A stretch of 64,000 nucleotides of DNA from Candidatus Microgenomates bacterium (GTDB taxonomy: Bacteria; Patescibacteriota; Microgenomatia; UBA1406; HO2-37-13b). The translations under genes and the position numbers were made by a program. Every line of letters begins with the position of its first letter. Positions within the stretch are counted from its first letter, which is position 1. This document shows, one piece after another, positions 27,412 through 34,212 of this stretch. Below the pieces are notes generated by a model. It was not told the DNA's origin and ran no database searches. It saw only the letters and a list, made by a program, of their open reading frames with translations. The stretch is from assembly GCA_025449735.1 (NCBI GenBank), contig JANWIV010000002.1, forward strand, positions 213,020 through 277,019, written 5' to 3'.

Positions 27412-29070
27412 ATGCCCAAGTATATATTTGTTTCCGGAGGGGTTATATCCGGCCTCGGTAAAGGCATTACCGCCGCCTCCATTGCTCTACTCCTAAAATC
27501 AGCCGGTTATCGAGTCACTCCAATTAAGTGCGAAAACTATCTAAACATTGATGCTGGTACCATAAACCCGATTGAGCATGGTGATCCTTTTCTTTGTGAG
27601 GATGGTACCGAAGCTGATATGGATATCGGTACTTATGAAAAATTCTTAGGCCAAGATATGACAAGAGTCAATTTTGTCACCATGGGTCAAATTTATAAAA
27701 AGGTAATTGATAAAGAGAGGCAATTTGAATATGGCGGTGAGGATGTGCAGGAAGTAATTCATATCACAGGTGAGATCATTGATCGAATCAATATTGCGGT
27801 CAAGGAGGCGAACGCGGAAATTGCCGTCATTGAACTAGGTGGCACTGCTGGGGAATATCAGAATATTCTATATTATGAAGCCAATAGAATCCTAGCTTTT
27901 CGTCACCCGGGAGATGTGCTTCATGTCCATGTCAGTTATGTACCGACTCCGGCCCATTTGGGTGAACCTAAGACCAAACCTGCTCAGCTATCAGTACGAA
28001 CCGTCAATTCCCTCGGCATTCAACCTGATATGCTGATTGCTCGCTCAGAACGCCCACTTGATAAAAGACGCTTGGATCGGTTAGCCCTGTTTTGCAATAT
28101 TGCCCCACAGGATGTCTTTACGAGCCATAATGCCGATTCTGTCTACGAGGTACCACTTATTCTTGAAGCGCAAAATTTAACGAGCCGACTTGAAAAAAAA
28201 TTATCACTAACTCAAAAAGCGCCTAAGCTCAATGAGTGGAAGAAACTAGTGACGCAAACACTGGCAAAGAAAAAGAAGACAGTCTCAATTGCTATTGTTG
28301 GCAAGTATTTCAGCACCGGAGAATATCAATTGCGCGATTCATACGCGGCTCTTTTTGATGCACTTGATCATGCCGCGGTTGCGCAAAATGTCAATCTGGA
28401 ATTGAAGTGGGTTGATGCTGAGAAAGTCGAGAAGCAGGGTATTGAAAAATTTATTGATAAGAACAGAATTTGTGGCATAATCGTACCTATCGGTTGGGGG
28501 CCGCGAGGAGCAGAAGGGATGATTACCGCGGCGTCATATGCCCGGGTCAACAAGATTCCATACCTTGGGCTATGCTACGGTATGCAGCTAGGAAGCATAG
28601 CTTTTGCCAGAGATGTCCTAGGTTTATCAAAAGCCAATACAGTTGAAAATTTACCCAAAGGTGAAGAACCAGTGATCCATTTGATGCCAGCTCAAGCGAA
28701 GTTTATGAAACGTCGGGCCTATGGTGGCACCATGCGCCTCGGTGGTTGGGAAGCAATTGTCAAGCGTGGCACTCGCGCCTGGAGAATTTATGACAAATAT
28801 AATGGCTTTATTAATAAAAAAGAAGGCCTAACGAGTGAACGACATCGGCATCGTTATGAGTTTAATGACAAGTATTCAGCCATGTTTGAAAAAGCTGGGG
28901 GTATAATTTCCGCTCGTTCAAAAGTTGAGGGTTTGGCCGAGATAATAGAACTTGACACCAAAATCCACCCCTTTTATCTCGGCACCCAAGGGCATCCAGA
29001 ATATAAAAGCCGACCTCTCTCCCCACATCCGATTTTTCTTGAGTTCATTGAAGCTTGTACTATGATCTAA
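27412..29070 (+). CDS. pyrG: CTP synthase
   Basis: Converts UTP to CTP with glutamine as ammonia donor; 552 residues. The synthase domain begins MPKYIFVSGGVISGLGKG (the P-loop-like motif). Acidic Mg-ATP ligands are seen in EADMDIG and VIELGGTAGE. The C-terminal class I glutaminase has the nucleophile Cys in LGLCYGMQLG and the His-Glu pair in GHPEY. The sequence differs from typical PyrG at several conserved spots (AGEYQNI where GDIE is usual), a divergence seen in CPR-like proteins. It is transcribed away from the desaturase, with a start set by the leaderless promoter. Confidence 0.96.
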   Translation: MPKYIFVSGGVISGLGKGITAASIALLLKSAGYRVTPIKCENYLNIDAGTINPIEHGDPFLCEDGTEADMDIGTYEKFLGQDMTRVNFVTMGQIYKKVIDKERQFEYGGEDVQEVIHITGEIIDRINIAVKEANAEIAVIELGGTAGEYQNILYYEANRILAFRHPGDVLHVHVSYVPTPAHLGEPKTKPAQLSVRTVNSLGIQPDMLIARSERPLDKRRLDRLALFCNIAPQDVFTSHNADSVYEVPLILEAQNLTSRLEKKLSLTQKAPKLNEWKKLVTQTLAKKKKTVSIAIVGKYFSTGEYQLRDSYAALFDALDHAAVAQNVNLELKWVDAEKVEKQGIEKFIDKNRICGIIVPIGWGPRGAEGMITAASYARVNKIPYLGLCYGMQLGSIAFARDVLGLSKANTVENLPKGEEPVIHLMPAQAKFMKRRAYGGTMRLGGWEAIVKRGTRAWRIYDKYNGFINKKEGLTSERHRHRYEFNDKYSAMFEKAGGIISARSKVEGLAEIIELDTKIHPFYLGTQGHPEYKSRPLSPHPIFLEFIEACTMI

Positions 29071-29090
29071 TTATTGATATAATTAAACTA

Positions 29091-29167
29091 CATGAAGTAT
29101 ATATCATGAATCGTGAAGCATTATAATCCAGATAATGTTTCAGGCTTCAAGTTACCTGTTTCATGAA
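29091..29167. repeat. CATGAA-word repeats before rplS
   Basis: CATGAAGTAT / CATGAATCGTGAAGCA / TTTCATGAAT words, self-complementary in part, fill the gap between pyrG and rplS. They match the vocabulary seen after 23S. Confidence 0.6.
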
Positions 29168-29172
29168 TAAAT

Positions 29173-29496
29173 ATGGCTAATTCACTTAAATTCAACGAAA
29201 CAATAATCAATGTCGGTGACACGATTCGTGTCTCATATGCTTTCAACGAAAAAGGCAAGGAAAAGACCCAGGACTTTGAAGGTATTGTGCTGAGAATAAG
29301 AGGTATGGGAGTTGGCAAAAGCTTCACTGTACGTCGGATGACTCGAAGCAAGATTGGGGTCGAGCGAATTTTCCCAGTCTTATCACCATTTATCAAAGCA
29401 ATCACAATCATGCGTAAATCAAAGACAAGAAAAGCGGGAGCACGATTTATTCGTAATAAATCAGATAAAGAGATCAGAGAAAGATTGTATACTTAA
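29173..29496 (+). CDS. rplS: 50S ribosomal protein L19
   Basis: 107 residues, slightly short for L19. The family core VGDTIRVSYAFNEKGKEKTQDFEGIVLRIRG and the basic FTVRR….VERIFPVLSPFI segment are clear. It lies at the 30S-50S interface. The start at 29173 lacks a Shine-Dalgarno site. yraN follows after 9 bp, a common bacterial neighbour pair. Confidence 0.97.
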   Translation: MANSLKFNETIINVGDTIRVSYAFNEKGKEKTQDFEGIVLRIRGMGVGKSFTVRRMTRSKIGVERIFPVLSPFIKAITIMRKSKTRKAGARFIRNKSDKEIRERLYT

Positions 29497-29505
29497 ACCT
29501 AATAT

Positions 29506-29859
29506 ATGAATGTGGGAGCACTTGGTGAACACCTTGCTCGTCAATATCTTCAAGAAAAAGACTATTCATTCGTAACCTCAAATTTTCGCACACGGGCTGG
29601 TGAAATTGATCTTATCTTCAAACAAGGCAATACTTATATATTCGTCGAAGTCAAAACGCGCTTATCTGATCGATTAGGTAAGCCCTACGAAGCGGTTGGT
29701 TTTCATAAAAAGCTTCGTATGAAGCGCGCTATTGATTATTATTTGTTAACTAATAAAATCGGTCAATCCCCGTTGCGAGTTGATATCGTGTCGATTTTAT
29801 TGCATAGTAATGGACAAATATCAGATCTTAAACATTTTGAAAACATTGAGATAGATTAA
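29506..29859 (+). CDS. yraN: YraN/UPF0102 family nuclease-like protein
   Basis: 117 residues. It has the N-terminal GxxGEHLARQYLQ helix and the restriction-nuclease-like core AGEIDLIFKQGNTYIFVEVKTR (D…ExK arrangement). The family resembles Holliday-junction resolvases in fold, but its physiological role is not settled. It is co-directional with rplS, 9 bp downstream. Confidence 0.92.
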   Translation: MNVGALGEHLARQYLQEKDYSFVTSNFRTRAGEIDLIFKQGNTYIFVEVKTRLSDRLGKPYEAVGFHKKLRMKRAIDYYLLTNKIGQSPLRVDIVSILLHSNGQISDLKHFENIEID

Positions 29860-29876
29860 ATTTGTCATATTTTGGG

Positions 29877-29885
29877 AAGGAGGTG
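29877..29885 (+). promoter_or_regulatory. strong Shine-Dalgarno site
   Basis: AAGGAGGTG lies 7 nt before the ATG at 29893. With atpE, it is the only other strong site noticed in this window. Confidence 0.8.
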
Positions 29886-29892
29886 AAAATAA

Positions 29893-30549
29893 ATGGTAAT
29901 ATTTGACTCAATTTCCGCAATCACAACCTCAGCTCTAGATAGTTTTGTCACCTATATTCCTCATTTAATTGGAGGAATAATTATTCTTGCAATTGGGGTG
30001 ATTTTATCTCAGATTGCAAGGAGACTACTATCTTCTGTCTTTGGTTTCTTTAAGCTGGATTCAATGATTGCTGATGCCAAGCTCGGGTCAGCTCGCGAGG
30101 TGAAAATTTGGCAGGAGACGATTACCGAAATCACCGTTTGGGCGATTGTCATTTTGTTTCTTATCCCCGCAGCAGAAGCTTGGGGCTTGACACAAGTGAC
30201 AGTAGTCTTGAATCGATTGTTGTTTTTCATCCCTAACCTGCTGATTGCAGTAATCATTGCTTTTATCGGAATGGTCCTAGCTGGGCTAGCGAGCGACATT
30301 ATTCGCTCTAGTGTCCGTAGTGTCGGCTCAAACTCAGCAAACACCTTGGCAACAATCACCAAGGGTGCAGTACTATTTTTTACGGCGCTCGTGGTATTGA
30401 ACCAACTTGGTGTCGCTCAGGACCTGGTGAGAATACTTTTCACTGGAATTGTTGCGATGCTAGCGATTGCTGGTGGACTAGCTTTTGGCCTTGGTGGCCA
30501 AACTTTAGCTCGAGAAATACTTGACGAGCTAAAAAAGAGCGTTAAGTAA
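29893..30549 (+). CDS. TM-helix-repeat membrane protein, mechanosensitive-channel-like
   Basis: 218 residues with four or five hydrophobic helices. Paired segments FVTYIPHLIGGIIILAIGVILSQI and FFIPNLLIAVIIAFIGMVLAG match the repeated 'conserved TM helix' found in MscS-related CmpX-type proteins. The C-terminus GGLAFGLGGQTLAREILDEL resembles the pore-lining and cap region of MscS. It likely forms a small channel or osmotic valve; the beta domain of true MscS is missing. Strong Shine-Dalgarno site; hairpin after the stop. Confidence 0.8.
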   Translation: MVIFDSISAITTSALDSFVTYIPHLIGGIIILAIGVILSQIARRLLSSVFGFFKLDSMIADAKLGSAREVKIWQETITEITVWAIVILFLIPAAEAWGLTQVTVVLNRLLFFIPNLLIAVIIAFIGMVLAGLASDIIRSSVRSVGSNSANTLATITKGAVLFFTALVVLNQLGVAQDLVRILFTGIVAMLAIAGGLAFGLGGQTLAREILDELKKSVK

Positions 30550-30568
30550 GTCCGTCCTTGTAAGTAAT

Positions 30569-30603
30569 GTCGGGGGTTGGATGAAAACAAGCCAATCCCC
30601 GAC
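30569..30603 (+). terminator. GC-rich hairpin after the channel-like gene
   Basis: GTCGGGGGTTGG (30569-30580) pairs with CCAATCCCCGAC (30592-30603) at 11 of 12 positions. No strong T-run follows, so termination would be partial; alternatively it protects the 3' end. Confidence 0.5.
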
Positions 30604-30640
30604 CGGAATAGTGATTATTTATATTTATATAATAAAAAAA

Positions 30641-30892
30641 ATGCCTACACTATGTGAAGGAATTCGTTGTTATCGTGAGGTTGGCCCTGGTGGCCTTCGA
30701 GTTAATTATGAAGAATTAGAACATCTTAAATCAGACCGCAAGCGATATCTAACTGGTCAGAAACAATGGCCAGTCGAAAGTACTCAGGTGTTAAGAGGTA
30801 CACCAGCCCAAATCGATGAGTGGAAACAAGCACTCGATCCAGAGCTTCATCCCGATTTGAATCTACCAGGGGATGAAGGAATAGTCTATTAA
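30641..30892 (+). CDS. small orphan protein, 83 residues
   Basis: Starts MPTLCEGIRCYREVGPGG. I choose ATG 30641 because TATAAT (30628-30633) lies 7 nt upstream, giving a leaderless mRNA; an in-frame start 60 bp earlier would overlap the promoter. The protein is charged and soluble and has no recognised family. Confidence 0.55.
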   Translation: MPTLCEGIRCYREVGPGGLRVNYEELEHLKSDRKRYLTGQKQWPVESTQVLRGTPAQIDEWKQALDPELHPDLNLPGDEGIVY

Positions 30893-30933
30893 GATTTGTA
30901 TATAGTGTAAGTTAGCTTCATACTTAAAGAGGT

Positions 30934-30939
30934 TATAAT
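30934..30939 (+). promoter_or_regulatory. -10 box of the SpeD-like gene
   Basis: TATAAT followed by 6 nt and the ATG at 30946; the -35 region is weak. Predicted leaderless. Confidence 0.6.
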
Positions 30940-30945
30940 TAAATA

Positions 30946-31425
30946 ATGATCAATCCGGCACCAAATCTAGAAAGATCTTGGCTAGAAGCAGAACTAAATC
31001 CTTCTTCAACTTCTAAAATTAATTCCAAAAAAGTGATTGTATTTCAAAAAGAATTAGCCGATATTTGCAACATGCACATTTTCTGTGGACCAATGGTGGT
31101 TTCACCTGATGAGGATGATTCATTATACGTATACAAAACAAACCAAAAGTTTAAGCCGAGGGATTGGAATGCATATGCCTGGTGGACAAGAAAAGACGCT
31201 TCAAATGTGTTGACAATCCTTGATCATTCACATGAGTCATTTTATTATTACCCAGAGCACAACTTGATCGACATATCAATTGCAACATGCAACACCTATG
31301 ACCTTCAAAAAGTTTTGAATTATATTTATGCTTTTTGGAATCCGACACAGGGCATAAGATATGCCTTTTTACATCCAAATAATGCCACTACAAAATGGCA
31401 GTTATTTAAAAAGACGAACGTTTAA
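30946..31425 (+). CDS. divergent S-adenosylmethionine decarboxylase (SpeD)-like protein
   Basis: 159 residues. The segment ILDHSHESFYYYPEH…IDISIATC aligns with the SpeD core ESHxxxHTWPE…VDxFTC. The pyruvoyl-forming Ser (S95) and the later Cys (C115, 20 residues on, the same spacing as in SpeD) are kept. However, the Glu before the Ser is His94 and the catalytic His is Tyr100. SpeD makes decarboxylated AdoMet for polyamines, but relatives have taken on other decarboxylase roles. With the changes here, self-processing and activity are uncertain. No other polyamine gene is in the window. Confidence 0.6.
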   Translation: MINPAPNLERSWLEAELNPSSTSKINSKKVIVFQKELADICNMHIFCGPMVVSPDEDDSLYVYKTNQKFKPRDWNAYAWWTRKDASNVLTILDHSHESFYYYPEHNLIDISIATCNTYDLQKVLNYIYAFWNPTQGIRYAFLHPNNATTKWQLFKKTNV

Positions 31426-31543
31426 ACATTAAAGCGCAACTAATGCTTGGCGCTCGACATTATTCTTCTTGAGGTATTATCTTGCTACAATACTATAATA
31501 ACTTCCGACCATATGTAGAGGTTTGATAACCGAAGCTAAAAAC

Positions 31544-31568
31544 AAGGATAGTGACCCCAGTGGGATTC
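31544..31568 (-). pseudogene. tRNA-Glu 3'-end fragment A
   Basis: AAGGATAGTGACCCCAG(T)GGGATTC repeats the T-arm/acceptor end of the intact tRNA-Glu (31963-31986), including 7 nt of its 3' flank, with one mismatch. Confidence 0.7.
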
Positions 31569-31610
31569 CCTTCATCTTGTTTGCACTGAGTAAGCGAAAG
31601 CGAATCGAAG

Positions 31611-31629
31611 AGTGACCCCGACGGGATCC
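31611..31629 (-). pseudogene. tRNA-Glu 3'-end fragment B
   Basis: GTGACCCCGACGGGATCC is a shorter, more diverged copy of the same tRNA 3' end. Confidence 0.45.
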
Positions 31630-31687
31630 TCCTTCGTTAAAACTTCGGCGGACAAGTATCCCGCTTAATCTTTATCCTTCTCCAAAA

Positions 31688-31936
31688 CTACGGCTTTACT
31701 GAAAAATCGTTTTTCATAAATACCCAACCTGATCCTAACTTAAGATATTGTTCAAATGATACAGCTTGAGATTTGTTCTTAAACGCGCAGTACCACTCAA
31801 GCTCATAGTTTAGATTTGATTTTGTAGATAGCACCTTACCTGAATTATGTTTTTTAAAGCGATTTTTCAGATCGGGAGCTGATCCGATGTAGTATCGACC
31901 TGTTACAAAATTTCTGAGAATATATGTGTAATACAT
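31688..31936 (-). CDS. small GIY-YIG endonuclease-domain protein (copy 1)
   Basis: 82 residues, a stand-alone GIY-YIG domain of the UPF0213 type: YYTYILRN…GRYYIGSAPDLKNRFKKHN contains the two Tyr-rich strands and the catalytic Arg. The C-terminal AVSFEQYLKLGSG carries the conserved Glu. Such proteins are usually orphan nucleases of unknown target. It begins 33 nt after the 3' end of the intact tRNA-Glu on the same strand, so they may be co-transcribed. The reading frame is intact. Confidence 0.85.
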   Translation of the reverse strand: MYYTYILRNFVTGRYYIGSAPDLKNRFKKHNSGKVLSTKSNLNYELEWYCAFKNKSQAVSFEQYLKLGSGWVFMKNDFSVKP

Positions 31937-31969
31937 AGGCTTGCTAGCCGTAGCCTTGGCGAAGGATAG

Positions 31970-32043
31970 TGACCCCAGCGGGATTCGAACCCGCGATCTT
32001 CAGGATGAAAGCCTGACGTCCTAGGCCACTAGACGATGGGGCC
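31970..32043 (-). tRNA. tRNA-Glu (TTC)
   Basis: Cloverleaf: acceptor GGCCCCA/TGGGGTC, anticodon arm TCAGG-CTTTCAT-CCTGA with anticodon TTC, T-arm GCGGGTTCGAATCCCGC, discriminator A; CCA not encoded (CTA follows). It is flanked by GIY-YIG genes on both sides and by partial copies of itself (5' copy at 32362-32379, 3' copies at 31544 and 31611). Confidence 0.95.
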
Positions 32044-32053
32044 AAATAATTTT

Positions 32054-32281
32054 TCAAGTCGCGCTCTTTTTTTCTATGATTTCAATTCTTTCTCTCTCTC
32101 TTTTTCTTGCCCGAGATAATTCACAAATTTCTTCATTATACCTCAAAATCCATGGTAGATAACGCTTTGTATACTTGCTAAGACCATTATTATGTTCGGT
32201 AAGTCTTCTTACTAAATTATCGGTACTTCCAATATAATATTTACCGTTTAATTTCGACTCTATTACATATACATAATACAT
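32054..32281 (-). CDS. small GIY-YIG protein (copy 2), C-terminus apparently frameshifted
   Basis: 75 residues, paralogue of the 31688 gene: YYVYVIES…GKYYIGSTDNLVRRLTEHN carries the catalytic GIY-YIG core with its Arg. After ELSRARK the frame enters a GA repeat (AGAGAGAGAG, about 32092-32104) and ends in a tail unlike the family. Another frame over the same bases reads KELKS-stop-KKRARLEKLFGP, which resembles the normal family ending, with a TAG where Trp is expected. A frameshift by slippage in the GA run is therefore likely. The Glu/Lys-rich C-terminal helix is altered, so the protein may be inactive. Confidence 0.65.
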   Translation of the reverse strand: MYYVYVIESKLNGKYYIGSTDNLVRRLTEHNNGLSKYTKRYLPWILRYNEEICELSRARKRERERIEIIEKKSAT

Positions 32282-32291
32282 ACATTACATA

Positions 32292-32379
32292 GTCCTAGGT
32301 CCCGTTCTCGTTGTCTGACAACTAGACGAGGATGCTCGTCTCCGCTCAAAGCGGGACGGCACCACTAGACGATGGGGCC
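32292..32379 (-). pseudogene. tRNA-Glu 5' copy interrupted by a palindromic insertion
   Basis: The first 18 nt of tRNA-Glu (32379-32362) are followed by a 62-bp palindrome-rich insert (32300-32361; GTCCCG/CGGGAC outer arms, AGACGAG/CTCGTCT and GTTGTC/GACAAC inner arms). After that the tRNA sequence resumes with CCTAGGAC (32299-32292). The insertion point is in the D-loop. The GIY-YIG gene copy 2 starts 10 nt later. Confidence 0.7.
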
Positions 32380-32442
32380 AAGTCACGCCTATATTTTACA
32401 ACAAAAATGCAAAAAACAGTCGTTTAAAGCGAATTTCTAGGT

Positions 32443-32471
32443 TTGACAGGTGAAACAAATTCCGATAAACT
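32443..32471 (+). promoter_or_regulatory. leaderless-type promoter
   Basis: TTGACA (32443-32448), 17 bp, TAAACT (32466-32471), 6 nt, ATG at 32478. Confidence 0.8.
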
Positions 32472-32477
32472 TTTTGA

Positions 32478-34202
32478 ATGCAAGTTAGCGCCAAAAGTAA
32501 ATGTCAACAAGGTGCAATACCGGTTTTATTGACCTTGGTAGCTTTAGCAGTGATGACCGTTGGAGTTGTTGCTGGTTCAGCATTTACCGCTCAGTCTGAT
32601 TCTATCAAACTTTTTGGTTTTGCCTCATCTAGTTCCAGCGATAATACAATCTGTATTGACAATCATAAAATGTGGGCTAGTGCCGTTATTGAAGCTGATC
32701 AAGGACTCCTTGAGACTGGACAGTCTATAAATTCACAGGATTCATTACGAACTAACCCTAACTTTGTCCTTGGCCCAGCTGATGGTCCGGCTAGTGGTAC
32801 CTTTTTTAGCTTAGGAAAACAAATGGAAGGTCATAAAGGATTATTATCTGCCCGCTTTGACAATGCAGTAGTTGATTCTCCTGGTCCAGATATTGCTGTT
32901 CATGAAATAACATGGAACAGAATGAATTATTTTTCAGAAAAGGCGATAGTTGAGGTTAGTGCTGATGGAACAAATTGGTCTTATGTTGGCACTGCTGACA
33001 ATCATGCAAGCGAAAATGGTATTAATTATTTCGACATAGCAACAACCGGAATACCAGCGATTAGCTTCGTGCGACTCGTTGATCAAAGTGATTATCTGGG
33101 GACATCGCCAAATATCGCTAGGGACGGCTATGATATTGATGCCATTGAGGCGATAACGAGGAATTGCCAAACCGCTGGTCAACCTACCTCAGGAGTTGTA
33201 CCACCACTTTCACCAACAACTCAATTTAATTTCGGGACACCAGTTGTCAGAATTTTAACTCAACCTCAAGAAATTGAGATCACCGATTCACAAAATCCCA
33301 CTTTAATTCCAACGATATTTAACCCCCGATTTACTCCAGTGCCTACAAATAGATTAATTTCAACACCAATTATTTCAAAAGTGTCCCCTACAACTGTCAA
33401 AATATCATCACCTGTTGTTCAGCAAACGCCCCGATCACCTACAAATATTAACACGCCAATAATTGCTTTGTCTCCGACACCCAGACCCTCAACATCAATT
33501 TTTTTGACCCCAATTCCAACTGACCCAGTGACTTTTGAGACGCCTAAATTGTCCTTTCCGTCGGAGACTCCCGGTATTGATGAACCGACTCCAGAATTAC
33601 CAAGTAATACACCAACACCACCGCCTCCAGCTTGTAGAATCACCTGTGAAGCGATTGATCTTGGAGTGACGACACCTAGTGGACTAACCTGCATGGAAAT
33701 TGAACAACCTTGTTTACTGGGACGCATTGCAGAATTCGTTGGATTGGAAAGTGAACCCTTTTGCGGTCAAGTTCGTGAATGGGTGAATGCGCAGTGCCCT
33801 CAGAGTGAGGATTGTCGTTGTATTGAACCAACGCCAACAATTCTATTTACACCAATTCCAACCAGCCCTGAACTCACCAGAATTCCAACCGAACTCTTTA
33901 AAGTTACACCAATCGAAGGTTTGACCCCAATACCAGTTCCATCTTTTGGTGAGCCTGAGCCAAGTTTGCCATTTATTCCTAATCCGACTATACGTATTCC
34001 ATCTCCAACGACCGTTCCAAATTTAATTAGCTGTCGTGAAGCTGATATAAATGGCGACGGATTGGTAAATGGTTCGGATTATTCGCTTATACTTGTGAGG
34101 TTGGGAAGTCGATATTTAGGAGCAGATATTAATCGGGATGGCATTGTCGATTCGAAAGATACCTCAATTGTTATTGGGTGTTTGGGTCAATCAATTGAGT
34201 AA
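32478..34202 (+). CDS. secreted surface protein with Pro/Thr linker and dockerin-like C-terminus
   Basis: 574 residues. An N-terminal signal/anchor helix (about 12-34, GAIPVLLTLVALAVMTVGVV) is followed by a beta-rich domain (about 55-235) with DGTNWSYVG and YDIDAIEAI, typical of discoidin-like surface modules. A long Pro/Thr/Ser-rich linker (about 240-400) comes next, then a Cys-containing domain (about 400-460), more linker, and two Ca-binding loops, DINGDGLVNGSDYSLI and DINRDGIVDSKDTSIV. The last two form a type-I dockerin-like pair (about 525-572). Convergent with the next gene, another linker-rich surface protein. The binding partner (cohesin) is not seen here. Confidence 0.85.
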   Translation: MQVSAKSKCQQGAIPVLLTLVALAVMTVGVVAGSAFTAQSDSIKLFGFASSSSSDNTICIDNHKMWASAVIEADQGLLETGQSINSQDSLRTNPNFVLGPADGPASGTFFSLGKQMEGHKGLLSARFDNAVVDSPGPDIAVHEITWNRMNYFSEKAIVEVSADGTNWSYVGTADNHASENGINYFDIATTGIPAISFVRLVDQSDYLGTSPNIARDGYDIDAIEAITRNCQTAGQPTSGVVPPLSPTTQFNFGTPVVRILTQPQEIEITDSQNPTLIPTIFNPRFTPVPTNRLISTPIISKVSPTTVKISSPVVQQTPRSPTNINTPIIALSPTPRPSTSIFLTPIPTDPVTFETPKLSFPSETPGIDEPTPELPSNTPTPPPPACRITCEAIDLGVTTPSGLTCMEIEQPCLLGRIAEFVGLESEPFCGQVREWVNAQCPQSEDCRCIEPTPTILFTPIPTSPELTRIPTELFKVTPIEGLTPIPVPSFGEPEPSLPFIPNPTIRIPSPTTVPNLISCREADINGDGLVNGSDYSLILVRLGSRYLGADINRDGIVDSKDTSIVIGCLGQSIE

Positions 34203-34212
34203 TAACTGGAGA

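Larger units (their letters stand above)
31426..31687. other. gap holding tRNA-Glu 3' fragments and palindromic text
   Basis: No gene. It contains two partial copies of the tRNA-Glu 3' end (31544-31568 and 31611-31629) and a CCTTCGTTAAAACTTCGGCGG repeat (31631-31651) that recurs, on the other strand, at 46913-46940. Confidence 0.6.
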
